A DNA stretch of 64,000 bases from Lutraria lutraria. Taxonomy: Eukaryota; Mollusca; Bivalvia; Venerida; Mactridae. The position numbers were made by a program, and so were the translations under genes. This document shows, one piece after another, positions 23,401 to 34,615 of this stretch. Below the pieces are notes generated by a model, which saw only the letters and a list, made by a program, of their open reading frames with translations, was not told the origin of the DNA and made no database searches. Positions within the stretch are counted from its first letter, which is position 1, and every line of letters begins with the position of its first letter. The DNA lies in the NCBI GenBank assembly GCA_964023205.1, contig OZ026833.1, positions 33,630,830 to 33,694,829 of the forward strand. Direction: 5' to 3'.

Positions 23401-26105
23401 AGGTACCATTTCTAGGAACAAAATATACACTTCATTTTGTTTTAACAAAACGCCTCTCATCCGCCTTGAAAAATAGTACCATTTGTTGTATAAGTATACA
23501 TTGCAGACTTTACAGTTTTGACAAAAGTTTAAGATATATTGCAGAATTATGTCTATTTTGAAAGCATGTGAAATATTTTGGCGATTTAAACAGTAAAACT
23601 AACAAGTATAATAATCAAGTATTCATCCACGCCGAAGTTCATTCATAATCTGTCCAGGTAATAAGATTTACTACATAGTGGAAATAGTTTAATTCGCAAA
23701 AGTAGTGCCACAATCTCAGAGTGGAGAGATTTCCAAAGACTTGTAATAATTATTATATGTATGACTGTATGGATAGATGGTAAATTGAATATGAAAAAAG
23801 AAGGTCATTTCAAGCGCTAGTGACCTTAATTAGGTCAGCACGTGCTAATTAATGTGGCAAAACACATCAGTAAATTCACGAGTGCAAAAGTAAAATCTTA
23901 CTTCAACTTAAAAATTTTATTACAAGTTTGGTTATTACAAGTTTGGTTGGACCTTGCAACCAAACTTGTAATAAAAACCAGTTCTGTAATAATTATTACA
24001 AGTTTGACTTTACGGATAGATGGAATAATGAATATGAAAAAATGAAGGTGATTTCAAGCGCTAGTGACCTTAATTAGGTCAGCACGTGCTAATTAATGGG
24101 GCGGATACATCAGTAAGTTCATGAGTGCAAAAGTAAAATCTTACTTCAAATTGAAAATTTTATTACAAGTTTGGTTATTACAAGCTTGGTTGGATCTTGC
24201 AACCAAACTTGTAATAAAAACCAGACTTGTAATAATTATTACATGTTTGACTGTATGGATAGATGGTACAATGAATATGAAAAAAGAAGGTCATTTCAAG
24301 CGCTCGTGACCTTAATTAGGTCAGCACGTGCTAATTTATGGGGCGGAACATTTCAGTAACTTAATGAATACATAAGTAAAATCTTACTTCCAGTTGAAAA
24401 ATTTATTACAAGTTTGGTTATTACAAGTTTGGTTGGATCTTGCAACCAAACTTGTAATAAAAACCAGACTTGTAATAATTATTACATGTTTGAATGTATG
24501 GATAGATGGCATTTTGAATATGAAAAAAGAAGGTCATTTCAAGCGCTAGTAACCTTAATTAGGTCAGCACGTGCTAATTAATAGGGCAAAACACATCAGT
24601 AAGTTCATGAGTACAAAAGTAAAATCTTACTTCAACTTGAAAATTTTATTACAAGTTTGGTTATTACAAGTTTGGTTGGACCTTGCAACCAAACTTGTAA
24701 TAAAAACCAGACTTGTAATAATTATTACAAGTTTGGTTTTTATTACAAGTTTGGTTGTAACAAAGCACTAAGAATGTTCATGTTTCTTTGATCAGTTATT
24801 TAATATACGGAAGTTATTTGGAAAATCAGATAATTAGAATGGAAAATACTGTCGGTTTTTTTTTTCAAATTGTTTGTTCGGACGGTTCGGGCTTATTGTA
24901 TGTTTGGGAATTTTATTTCAGTTTATTTTATGTTTTCTGTCATTGGATGTTTTGATGTCACGTGGTGACCTAATACATGTATATTCGATATTAGGTTACC
25001 AGAATATATTTGGTCTGTAATGGAGACATTTATTTTGAATATTGGGTCTGTTATGGAGACTTTTATCGTAAATGACCAGGAGGAAGGTAGTCTACGTGAT
25101 ATAATCGTTACAGGGTTAGTAACTGACCCGATACGGGATATACGGGTCTGTGGTAACCATATGGGGCGAGACCCTGTATCTATTAGTATCCTCTGAAATT
25201 AACATCTCATTTGTGTCCTTTATAGCACTGTATATGTCACATTAAATTATTTGACTTATTTAACAGTTTTTTTACATTACTATAATATCAATATGCTTCA
25301 TCAATCTCATCTAATGCCTGTTGCTTGTTCTTGACAACGCCATTACTTTACTAACTGAATTATTTAAAAATCACTTTGCCCGTTACAATTAAATCGATGT
25401 CAATATATAAACGTAGCCCTAAAGAAGAAGCTTTGAGCTTTTAATTACATCCCAAAGTATGCCATGTTGTCAATAGTGTCCTTTTAAGTACGCACTATGT
25501 ATACATATTATACATACATGTAGTCAAAGAGATATTTATTCAATTTATGAGCTTTGAGCTTCTTTTTAAAATTCAAATTACGCTTTGTTGCAAATGGTGT
25601 TCCTTACTTAAGAAAATAAGCACGGTAGAGGCCTCATTTTTACTAGAATCTTCTCGAAACTGTGTCAGATTATTTGAATTGGTAAAGTCATAAACAACTT
25701 TGCACATGGGTCATTAGTGTAAAGACAGGCGTTAACTAAACCTTATCAGAATGTTTGTCAAACTGAGTGGTCTAAAAGTCTATAAAATAGAATCCGTGTC
25801 AGATCACTCCTGGATAATCATTGTTATGACAGAAGTTGCAATGATATGGAAGAAGTCCCAGTTTTAGTCAGGTGATCTAGTAGAGTGGCATCATGACCAA
25901 CCCTATTTTTATGTTGTCTTCCAAAACAAATTTGTACTATTTTTTTTGCATTTTTCTTTTATTTATTCAGGCGCAAAACCGATATGGAGAGGGTAAATGG
26001 AAAGAAGGAGAATATTATCAGAATAAAGCATGTTCTTTGATGATCACTAGTGTTATACTTCACTTTATTGCCTGGACTGTGTTTCTTGTTCTCCATATCT
26101 TTTGA
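17461..26105 (+). CDS. CD225/dispanin (IFITM-like) transmembrane protein, at least 3 coding exons, 5' exon not found
   Basis: Exons are 17461-17591, 18837-18986 and 25971-26105. Acceptors are TTGTAG, AATTTTAG and TTATTCAG; donors are CAG/GTACGT and AAG/GTGAGA. Phases join cleanly (2 nt overhang at the start, then 0 and 0). The first visible exon is Pro/Asn/Tyr-rich (NPPAYQPVELNPY, TPPPLQPS). The second gives the first membrane segment ILVCLFCCFCTGLPAIMYAAK. The third gives the loop YGEGKWKEGEYYQNKACS and a second membrane segment before TGA. This is the CD225 arrangement of dispanins, small two-pass or re-entrant membrane proteins; IFITM members restrict virus-cell membrane fusion and others act in vesicle trafficking. 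An in-frame TAA just upstream (17445-17447), with no ATG after it, means an upstream exon is required. Intron 2 (7 kb) holds the inverted arrays. Confidence 0.8.
19328..21160 (+). repeat. Array A: about 7.5 tandem copies of a 243-bp repeat
   Basis: The landmark GCACGTGCTGACC recurs at about 19441, 19684, 19928, 20172, 20414 and onward, spaced 242-244 bp. Each unit contains a hairpin with arms TTATTACAAGTTTGGTTG and CAACCAAACTTGTAATAA around a 7-base loop, plus AAGTAAGATTTTACTT. Small minus-strand ORFs (67-80 aa) recur once per unit because the unit is repeated, not because they are genes. Confidence 0.92.
21402..21962. mobile_element. 561-bp MITE with TTAA flanks
   Basis: The left end reads TTAAAGGGGCATGCTCAGGA and the right end is its inverted near-copy (TTCCAGGGCATGCCCCTTTAA). 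Both ends sit on TTAA, the target duplicated by piggyBac-type elements. An internal perfect hairpin, AATAAAAGGCT-GTA-AGCCTTTTATT, lies near 21560-21584. No transposase is encoded. It sits inside the interior between arrays A and B. Confidence 0.7.
21971..22115. repeat. Dispersed repeat, copy 1 (pair with 23474-23626)
   Basis: It shares ATAGTACCATTTGTTGTAT, TATACAT-GCAGACTTT and later blocks with 23474 onward in the same orientation, with small indels. Both copies lie in the interior between the inverted arrays. Confidence 0.75.
22116..23035. other. Non-coding interior between inverted arrays
   Basis: No supported gene. Short minus-strand ORFs at 21991-22254 and 22338-22544 have no motif or splice context. 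Confidence 0.4.
23036..23110 (+). repeat. Half-copy of the foldback repeat at 50411-50588
   Basis: The segment with GGCAGTAACAATGCCTATTT and GGTACCGATGGATTCGG aligns with 50537-50600 (GGCAGTGACAATGCTAATTT). Only one arm is evident here. Confidence 0.6.
23474..23626. repeat. Dispersed repeat, copy 2
   Basis: Direct repeat partner of 21971-22115; see the shared ATAGTACCATTTGTTGTAT block. Just upstream, at about 23375-23396, lies TGTACGTTGACGTCTAAAAA, the terminal motif of the large palindrome at 52076-53144. Confidence 0.7.
23735..24757 (-). repeat. Array B: about 4 tandem copies of the same 243-bp repeat, inverted
   Basis: The same unit is in reverse orientation to array A: GGTCAGCACGTGCTAATTA recurs near 23838, 24081, 24325 and 24568. 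It ends in TATTACAAGTTTGGTTG, the mirror of the start of array A. With array A it brackets a 2.6-kb interior, giving long inverted ends built from tandem repeats. Confidence 0.92.
24758..25970 (+). other. Distal part of CD225 intron 2
   Basis: No exon was found before the acceptor TTTATTTATTCAG at 25958-25970. The upstream part of the ORF that contains the last exon (from 25893) is intronic, because the protein joins the previous exon in phase 0 at 25971. Confidence 0.5.
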
Positions 26106-26973
26106 CTACATGATGTTGTGAGGAGATGTATGCTACAGAGATGCTAGCTGTATGAATATGCGACCATATATATTGCAATATTTGGTATAAAATATGCTTT
26201 TTGAAAAGGAAATAACGATCAGTAACGTGGAATCTACCATGGGCACTGTATCATACCTTGACTCTGCTGAACAAAATCCACAAGACTCAGCATTGAGCGT
26301 ATGAGCCATGCATAAGTCATCTCTTTAATGAAGTGAAGATAAAATATTTACTCGATGTTTGTTTTTCGGATTCTATTAATTATACGATATTGAACGAGAA
26401 TTACAAATGGAGAACTTCGGGATTTCCATTTAATCCAGTCTGAATGGTCTCCCCAGTCGTAACCAATGGTACATCCAAACTTAGCAATGGTACACGTTAT
26501 ATTATGAAAATGTGAATATACATGAGACACTTTTGGCAGGAAAAAAGAAAAAAAGGGAAGTTGTTTGCCTTTTTGGTCACGTTTAAGATCTACTGCCTTC
26601 TAAGCGGGCTTCCTTACAAACGCTCCAAAAGAAACTAATCAAACGAATAAAAATCCAGCATGTTTATATTGCAGATGTATGGAAACATTAATACGCGACC
26701 ACATAACGATAAGTCATTTCGTGAAAATAATGGAGGATTTCGTGGAAACCAGAGCAAAACAATTATGTTAACACAAAATGTCGCCTGCCAGTTCTTCAAA
26801 TTACCGCATCATTTTTGCAATGTCAAACGTTTTTGAAGTAGTTCTAGCAATGTTTCGCGTTACGATAATTATCTAGCTTTCATAACATTTATCATTGTTC
26901 TTGTTTCCTCATAAATAATTATAATAATGTAACATGAAGTGCTCCATTATTAACACGAAACAGCCATTATTGT
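26106..26973. other. 3' flank of the CD225 gene
   Basis: This contains the probable 3' UTR, but I see no decisive polyadenylation site and no further gene. Confidence 0.35.
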
Positions 26974-27285
26974 CACATAGAGCAAATTTTGAACCGTTTT
27001 ACCTACCTCATTCAAGTGCAAAAATATTGCCTAATACAGATAGTTATTTTGAAATAAGTTACACCATTTGAAAGATAATGATTTTATCGCCAACGTCATA
27101 TGTGGTATTGTTTTTGGTATTTACCGAATACAGATTTTAAACCAAGTTCAAAATTATTTTCCTATATAATCTATATAGAGTTAAACTGGGAAATTGTTAC
27201 CTGATTGTTGTTTTTCAAGTCATTTGAAAGGAGATAACAACATCGATTATGCCGGTAATCGGTTCATTATTGTCCCATATGTTCT
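26974..27285. repeat. Dispersed repeat, copy 1 (pair with 48459-48772)
   Basis: Blocks TTTTGAACCGTTTTACCTA, CTATATAATCTATATAGAGT and GAGATAACAACATCGATTA occur in the same order and spacing at 48459-48772. No ORF is conserved between the copies. Confidence 0.85.
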
Positions 27286-29016
27286 AAATATCTAACAAGG
27301 AATTTACTGAATAATAAAAATCTATGTACATAGGCGTCAGGCTTTAGCTGGTTCAAAACGCAATTTATTTTAACATAGTAAGCTGTACTCAATGTCATTC
27401 ACATTTGTCTTTTGATGCAGTTACAATATGCAGTGTGTAAATGATTTCTCTTCGAATTACGTAGCATTGATAGAGGCATCTATAGTCGTAAACTTTACCA
27501 TTATAATTGTGTACTAGTTGGTATCATTATACAGCAACTATTAAAGTTAGAAGCAGTTCAATTTCAGCTCTATTTCAAGTTAATGAAATTATTGCTATAT
27601 CATAATTTGAACGGGAGTACAGTTTACTTATTAATATCGAAAACCAATACCAGACTCTAAAAAGAGATGCGATCGTGCATGAAGTAATTTAATGTCAAGG
27701 AAGAAAGCCAATGATAAGTTTGTGTTCATGCAAACTTTAATGTGCGTATTCGTTATAGATTTAATTAATGAGCAAATCGAAATTTCGGCAACTAGGGTAC
27801 AGCTAGAGGACTGCATTCAAAGTAACGCTTCGTCCGAGTTTCACTTGTCACTCAAGTTATAGAGGACTGCAATTGTTTATTTAAAAAAATGATATTGTAT
27901 AGACTAAATCAGACGATGAGTTGGTTTTTATCTTCACACTGGTTACTGAACGAAAAAACCGAAACAATCGCTTTTGATGCCTTTATAGATTCAAGTTGAT
28001 ATTTCAATTTCCCGCAAAACATAATTAACAGTATGAACTATATAATGAAAACAATAAATCCTTTAAAAAAGGTTATAAATAAGCATATAACTAAAATTCG
28101 TTTTCCGATTATAATCCGTGGGTGAACATAATAAACATAGTATACAGTGTTAAGGCCTCGAGGTTATTAACTTAGATCGGTCTCCGAGCTCACATTGTAA
28201 ACCTTTTTTTAATGTTTCTAAGTTAATTACGACACTTGTACTAGATCCTTAAACTTTTACTCTTCACATTAGATCATTAGCAATTGAAATGGAAAGTGTC
28301 AATATACAAAAACGTAATTGCAGGATTCGTTGCAGAGTTTATACACCAGTTGTTCCATAGCTGAAAATACAGTCAATGTATTGCAAAAAAATTGTATATA
28401 GCTTTAATGCAATGCTATGTGTTTATAGGTCACAAGCCCATTGGTAAATACACATTCATTCACAACATGGTAACAAACGTGACAATAGCAAAGTAATCAA
28501 GCCAAATGAAAGAAACATCATTATAAAGATCAAATGTTTCGTTTTAAAATGGTTTCTGCGGGAGAAACGAGTTTTAGAAGTGTAAACAGATTGCTTTATA
28601 GAAGATGTATTTCAAGAGTACAAATCATATCGTTTTGATTTTAATAGAACAATGTATCTCAATACCTAAAAATACAAAGTGCAATTCAAGTTTCAATTCT
28701 GCAAAGACCCATTAGAGCCTCAGGCCGAAGTAACGGATATGTGATGGTAAAGTTGTAATAAATTCTACATAAAACACAATAACTTAGCCAATAATTACCT
28801 TAAATGAAAACTGAATATGTCCCAAAAATTCGACCCTATTCAACTGGTATATATACTATTAGAAGGTGCACCACCTTTACAAACACACAAAATTATAAAG
28901 CAATACGGACGAATTCTATATAATATCAAAGTTTGCTGCGGTTTCGGGTATATATTCTTGCACAAGATAAGACCAAAACTAAGTTCCTAGACCAATCCAT
29001 TACCGACAAAGCGAAA
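27286..29016. other. Intergenic stretch
   Basis: AT-rich, with no supported gene; the 61-codon minus ORF at 27631-27816 is unconvincing. The second copy of the short dispersed repeat starts at the right edge. Confidence 0.4.
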
Positions 29017-29119
29017 AAGAAACGCTAGAATTTGACCCGATTTCGCTTGGTCTGAAGAAATGGTCACACCAAAATGGATTAATTTCACATACTAATGCAA
29101 GATTGTCAGTCGATCATAT
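29017..29119. repeat. Short dispersed repeat, copy 2
   Basis: Pair of 11150-11270: shared GACCCGATTTCG, then CACATACTAATGCAAGATTG and GTCAGTC at matching spacing. Confidence 0.7.
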
Positions 29120-29229
29120 TAATACAGATATACAAACTCTTACAGTGTTTTGTGTAGAATTCATTACAATTTTATCATCACTAATTGCATGTATACTGAT
29201 TCGCCGTATGTCCGTTTTAAATACATATG

Positions 29230-29640
29230 TTACCGCACATGCTCAGTCTCTATATAACTGATATCAAAACAAATTGTTACAACCACTAAAGAACATAGGC
29301 AAGTCCCTCTACGACCCGCGCTGCTTGTGAAATTCATCACAGTGAGATACCTACGTACCATATGCACATTGCCGCCAACGACAATAACCAAACACGCAAT
29401 GATATAGCACGATCCAGTAGCCTTGTTTGGTACATAGCGCATCACATCAAACTAAAGCCATACGCCTGGTTTCGTTAAAGTAACCCCACGTGAAATGCGA
29501 ATAACAATCGCTATTATTGCAGAATATGCAATTGATAGATACATGGCGAACTTTGAGTAGAAATATATCCGTCGTACGGCTAGACACGATTGTATAAGTA
29601 GTAACTGAGTGATAATGCAAAACGTAAAAAATGCCTGTAT
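29230..29640 (-). pseudogene. Claudin-like membrane-protein exon or pseudogene interrupted by one TAG
   Basis: Two ORFs in the same minus frame (29661-29452 and 29445-29230) are separated by a single TAG at 29454-29452. Read through, they give a hydrophobic span (IQAFFTFCIITQLLLI), a second (MYLSIAYSAIIAIVI), a loop (GVWL-stop-FDVMRY) and a third span (CYIIACLVIVVGG). That order and spacing resemble segments 2-4 of claudin-like proteins. An acceptor-like TTTTGGTTTGTTAG lies just upstream on the minus strand near 29640. The TAG could mean a pseudogene or a base error. Alternatively the exon could end at CCAGGC/GTATGG before the TAG. Family assignment is tentative. Confidence 0.4.
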
Positions 29641-30510
29641 AACGCTAACAAACCAAAACAAAAAAAATATTCACGATTATACAGGGAAGTTCCGATTCTC
29701 GCCAGACAGTGTGTCGCGCTGGCGCAGTCGGTAATGCCTTGGACATTGAAGCATTCATATACAGACGATTTTTTTGTTGATTACTGGGCGGCTACGGATC
29801 TTTTGGTCTTGTTTGTTCGTTATCGTTATTCAGGCTACAAGACGGTCCGCAATCACTTGGTATTTGTTCCTTCCAATTGAATAAAGAAATAGAAACGGAC
29901 ATAATACAAACGTTTTGCATTGACACTTACTTACTACTTGCACAAGCGTGTTGAGCCGTACGACCGGTATTGATAGATTACCCCTATTAATTTTTAAATC
30001 AGTACTCAATGGCCAAGGTCACGAGAGGGCATTCGTGTTGTTTATGTCGATTTGATTTTGAACTCTTGCTAGTAATCGTATGATCTTGACCAAATTTCAC
30101 ATGACTTGTGAAGATGTCCAGCTAGCATATTATAGGTAGGTGTTTCAAGTTTCCACAAAGAAGCCTTGGATATGTCTCCGTCGATATGACTGATGGAGTC
30201 GCTAAAAGGAATTGTGTTCCATAATCAGAACAATGCGACATTTTTGCCTAATGGATTTATATAAGAACTATAATGATGGATGATACTTGTAAGTACAGAA
30301 ATATGTACTAAAAACTTCAATTATAAGCACAATTTCAGAAGCATGTCCCATTTCAGTAAACATTGCGAGTACATCTGTAGTTGATTAAACAAAGTTGAGG
30401 TCGTAGCAATAAAATGTTTCATTACAAACACTCGATCTCATATCGATTAGTAATGTACTCGATTATTTGCACAGTAAATATAATTATATCTCATTTCACG
30501 GAATTTTGAC

Positions 30511-32839
30511 CTACAATATTGTACATACTTTGGGTTTAACATTAGATTCCGGCTCACTGCTGTATGGAGAAATGCTTGGCGAGACCGTGCTTGTCCGGCG
30601 CATATAAATCTTTATATCCTTGTCTTTCAATGGATCCTCAAGAACAAATACACGGACAAGATTTGTGTTGTCGCCGACTAATAGTCTATTTGTATTTCGA
30701 CTAAGCAACCAATGGTCTTTGGATAGGCAATTAATATTTGAAATACCGTCTATATCAGATACAATTGATTTCAGGATCTTTCCACCTTTGTCAACAAGAT
30801 CTACTGTTTTTCGATCGCTACGTCCAAGTAATATTTGACTATCGTCAATAACGGCAAGTCCTCTGCAATTTTTTATCTTTTTTTCCCAAACTATGTCTCC
30901 ATCTTGGTTGATACATTTTATACACGCATGTGTATCATCTAGAAGGACGAACGTCATTTCCTTTTTCATGTATACTATGTACGATGGACAGCACATTGTA
31001 ATCGAACCATTGCTAATGTTTATTGAATTGGTCTGTTTCGTCCTTGTGTACAAAAGTAATTTCACAGGTTTTGAGAACAGCGTCACGGCAAATTTTGTAT
31101 CCCCATTTCCGTCATTCATATGACATAGTCCGTAGCAACTAGCTTCAAGATCAAGTACGCTTTGTATATCAATATGACTGTGGTTAATACTTAAGATAAC
31201 CAACTGATTTTCTAATGGACATGATGCAACTATGAAGCCTTTGTTAAATGCTAAGACGTCGTAGCATTGAATAGCAATTGATGACACAAAGCTGTGATGC
31301 TTGTCAAAATATTTAAGTTTCTGGTTTGTTTTGTCAACGAAAATTAGTTCGCCGTCTGGTAGAAAAGTCGCCCCGGTTATCATACAGTTCTCCTGATCGG
31401 TGTCATTCTCGTTAGGGGATTTAGACAGTTTGCTCTTGTGTGTGAGTTTGGTATTAAAGATAAGGTCGAGAGATGATCTTAGAAGCGGGTCTTTTTCAAG
31501 TTCCTCCAAGTCTTCAATGTACCATACCCTGTGTTCTTTAGACTTTCGGAGGAGCCAATGTTGATTACCACATTCATCACAGAAATATTCCTGACAGGCT
31601 TTGCAGTATTTAGTCGCCGTATCCTTCTTCCATTTTATTCGGCATATTGCACAATACTTCCTCTTTTTCTCTTTTTCAATCTGTCTGGCTGCCTGTAGGC
31701 GTTTTTCAATTTCGTCGTTGGTTGGAATGGTGTCTGCCCATTCAATGATTGGTAAATTAGGATCATCTATTTTAATCATTCCCTGGCATTCGGGACACGG
31801 AAACCTGTCTTCTAGAGCATGTTTCAGACAGTACTGTTGCAGACATGCTCGGCAAAATGTGTGTCTACATGGTAGATCTTTCGGAAGTTCTAGATATTTT
31901 CCACATAGAAGACAGTGGGTATTTTTTTCTTCCACCAAAACTGTACGAAAAGACAAGACAATAAGATTAATCAAAATAACTTGCTTTACGGTATTAAACT
32001 ACTGTAGTGTTCCAATATCAACTTGCGTTGTCAGCTCATTGTACAAAATCACTCTAGTGACTGAGATAATGTATATATTAACACTTATCTGTTCTTGGAT
32101 CAGTAGTTAATGCTATAACCTTACTGTCTATACAACACATAATCTGTGTTAAATCAGTGATTTGCGTTCACGAAATAATTATTAACTATGTTGACAAATT
32201 AACACACGCTGAACGATTATAACAATGCGTCTAACAATTCACTGAGATACAGCCACTTCTGTATTAAGTTTATATCAACTTTACTCGATTAAACACAGTT
32301 TACTAGGGAAATCTTCTGGTGATTAAGTACATGGTGCAATAGTTTCGAATTGGGCTGAAGTTGTTCCATTATAGCCAGTTTTAAATAGCTGTCCTCGCAT
32401 TTCAAAATGTCGTTCAATTGAGCTTTTCTGTACGGTCTATCAGTTTAGTTGATATAATTATCATTTGCAACAATAAGGTCATGATAAACGATTATTTAAC
32501 AGGGGGCGGGCCCGGCGCCCCCCCCCCCCCCCCCCTCCCGACGATATACACAGAAATGAAATAATTACCATTCAATGAAATAGCATTCAATCCTTCAATT
32601 CCTCAATAGTACACCCTCCAACCCCCCTTCCCCCATCAAGCCTGAAATTCTGGACCCGCATCTGATTTTTATAAATAAAATGACTTTTTAGGAAGAAACT
32701 TTTTACGTGCAGGTTTATGTATTTGTAAACAAATTCCAACAACGTAGAAAGCAATCGATCGGTTTTACTTATTAAAAAACAGCGAATATTAGTACATACC
32801 TTTTAATTTATGAAGCCCAAAACTTCCTTTTGAAGACAT
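30511..32839 (-). CDS. TRIM-family RING/B-box E3 ubiquitin ligase with C-terminal propeller-like region, 2 exons
   Basis: Exon 1 is 32839-32800 (13 codons plus 1 nt; donor AAAAG/GTATGT) and exon 2 is 31940-30511 (acceptor TTTTCGTACAG), giving 489 aa. The in-frame ATG at 31974 is intronic in this model. Residues 23-65 form a C3HC4 RING (CLLC, CRHTFC, C, CPEC) that would recruit an E2 enzyme. Residues 110-150 form a B-box-like zinc site (CAIC, CKAC, C, C, H, H). A short linker follows, then about 280 residues with NHL/beta-propeller-like strands (GATFLPDGELIFVD, GLAVIDDSQILLGRSD). Such TRIM proteins are expanded in bivalves and often act in innate immunity; the substrate is unknown. The last four residues, CTIL, resemble a CaaX prenylation box. 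Confidence 0.85.
32507..32537. repeat. G/C-rich hairpin with a long poly-C tract
   Basis: GGGGGCGGGCCCGGCG is followed by 17 or more C. It lies in the TRIM intron. It could form a hairpin or G-quadruplex on the opposite strand, and its length is prone to sequencing error. Confidence 0.7.
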
Positions 32840-33300
32840 ATTGTGCTACTGTATACATTAATTTCACAAAAAAACACCGATTACAAGTTTTATGTGTGCG
32901 TCATCTTTTGTTTTAAGTTTGTACAAAGCACCGAATGCAGTTTTTGAATTTATGAAATTTGCTTTTGGTTACAATTAAGCTTCGCCATTGTTTTAGCTTA
33001 TTCATTATGATAGGTCATTAGATATTACAAAACTGTGATACGATATAACATTAATAAACTACTTTGTGTGCGTGATATTCTTCAATAACAATGGATTGGT
33101 GTATCCATTACGCATTAATTGGTTAATATATGAAAGATCAAAGATTGTGCAATTTATTGACTAAATCAAGTATCGATACAAAATACAAAATTATTGTCAG
33201 TATTGAGCCGAGCGGTCCTTTGTTTTGCGTACACTGTAACCTGCATTAATGGTATTGATATCAAAATGACGCCTGTGTTTCATAAAACAATTAAAGCACG
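32840..33300. promoter_or_regulatory. 5' flank of the TRIM gene
   Basis: Non-coding, upstream of the minus-strand ATG at 32839. No TATA element is convincing at promoter spacing. Confidence 0.3.
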
Positions 33301-33309
33301 CTAATCTGA

Positions 33310-33545
33310 AAACACGGTTGGACTGTGGAACTAGTTCGTACTAGAGATGTTTTTGTAATTTAGATAATGTGAGTTCGAATCCCACCCGTGACCGGAAACG
33401 TGTGTGGAAGCTCTAAAGATGGCTTAAAGACAATCGATTGCCTACCCATATGTACGCTTATGGTCTTCCTCTATCAATACTGGAAAAAAATGCCAAATAA
33501 CCTTTGTTGTTGGCAAGACGTTAAACACTAAATAACAACAGAGAC
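33310..33545 (+). mobile_element. tRNA-derived SINE
   Basis: A B-box-like GTGAGTTCGAATCCCACCC near 33370 is followed by a body containing TGGTCTTCCTCTATCAATAC. The tail is GTTGTTGGCAAGACGTTAAA, then CACTAAATAACAAC. This tail type recurs in other repeats of the window (for example 41320-41400) and is typical of mollusc SINEs. Confidence 0.75.
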
Positions 33546-34384
33546 CATGACTTCTATTAAAGTACTTACGTTGGCGGTTCTACAGTCTATGATATTGATG
33601 CTAATTAATTACTGGTAAACACCGATTCTCCGAACATGTTTCATTCGAAAACTGGAGTGATCGCCTTTCGATATTTTAGAGACGCTTTTCCTGTGTCCCC
33701 ATCCCAAGGTATGTGTTAAGAAAATCCACGGCTAGGGGTGAGGTGTGTATATGTAATTTACTCCAGGCATGATAAAGAACCAGGAAAACTATTCGAAATC
33801 AGTAGGGATATAGTTGCCCGGTTCTTCTTATTTATCCCCCCCCCCCTCCTCTTTCCGCACAAGTAGTTGCAACAAGTATACAATTTATTACCCTCCAATA
33901 TCGGAGATCACGGATATGGTACCAAAAAAACGTATATATAAATGTGCAATAATTTTTATTTTTATTAAACTTGAAAAAGAACATATATTCAATTAATTAA
34001 TTAATAGATAAACGATATTATATTCAACAAGAGAAATATGTTGACAATGAATCAAAATAAAACTACGTTAGAAGCAACGTTACGGAAGTGTAGACTCCTA
34101 GATCGAAAAGAACAAAAAGAAAACACACACACCTATTATCCAAAATATGTGGACGATCGTCGGTCGGGCGTTAATTTTTATCTTATGCGTAAAGTCAAAT
34201 TTCTGATGCCAGTTGATAACCCATGTCGTTTTTATAGACGTTCATGCACAAACTGTTCAATTAACATTCGTTTTTGAAATATGTCAGAATTAATTAATTG
34301 TGTGGCAAATGTTAACATGCAACTATGCGGTTACACATATAGATACGTTTATGGTGCTTTTTTAGAAAAACAAAGTATGCATAT

Positions 34385-34615
34385 GTCACTATATTCCGGA
34401 CTACTCTAATGCGAACTATTCTAATCTGGGCTGCGCAAATCCGGACTACTCTAATCCGGACCACTCCGTTAATCCGAACTCCTCTAACTTAGACAACTCC
34501 AATCTGAACTACTCTAATCCAGACTACTCTAATCCGAACTACTCTAAACCGTGCCACTCTAATCCGGGTCACTCAAATCCGGACCACTATATTCCGGACC
34601 TCTCTAAAGTGTACA
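34385..34615. repeat. 15-bp minisatellite (short array)
   Basis: Units of the type CTCTAATCCGGACTA recur about 15 times with substitutions and a few length changes. The unit is clearly related to the CTCTAATCTGAACAC array at 44046-45830, in the same orientation and 9.5 kb away. Confidence 0.85.

Noticed and set aside
19465..24771. Repeated 60-80 aa ORFs with a VKSYFNLKILLQVWLL motif
   Set aside because: The same short ORF recurs once per 243-bp unit, mirrored between the two arrays, so it is a by-product of the satellite. No start context or splice site supports translation.
31941..31974. ATG at 31974 as the TRIM start
   Set aside because: The segment 31974-31941 reads as the end of an intron (TCTTTTCGTACAG), and a separate ATG exon at 32839-32800 with a GTATGT donor joins in phase.
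31601..32110. 169-aa plus-strand ORF opposite the TRIM gene
   Set aside because: It is the reverse shadow of the RING/B-box exon; its Cys/His pattern comes from the complementary strand.
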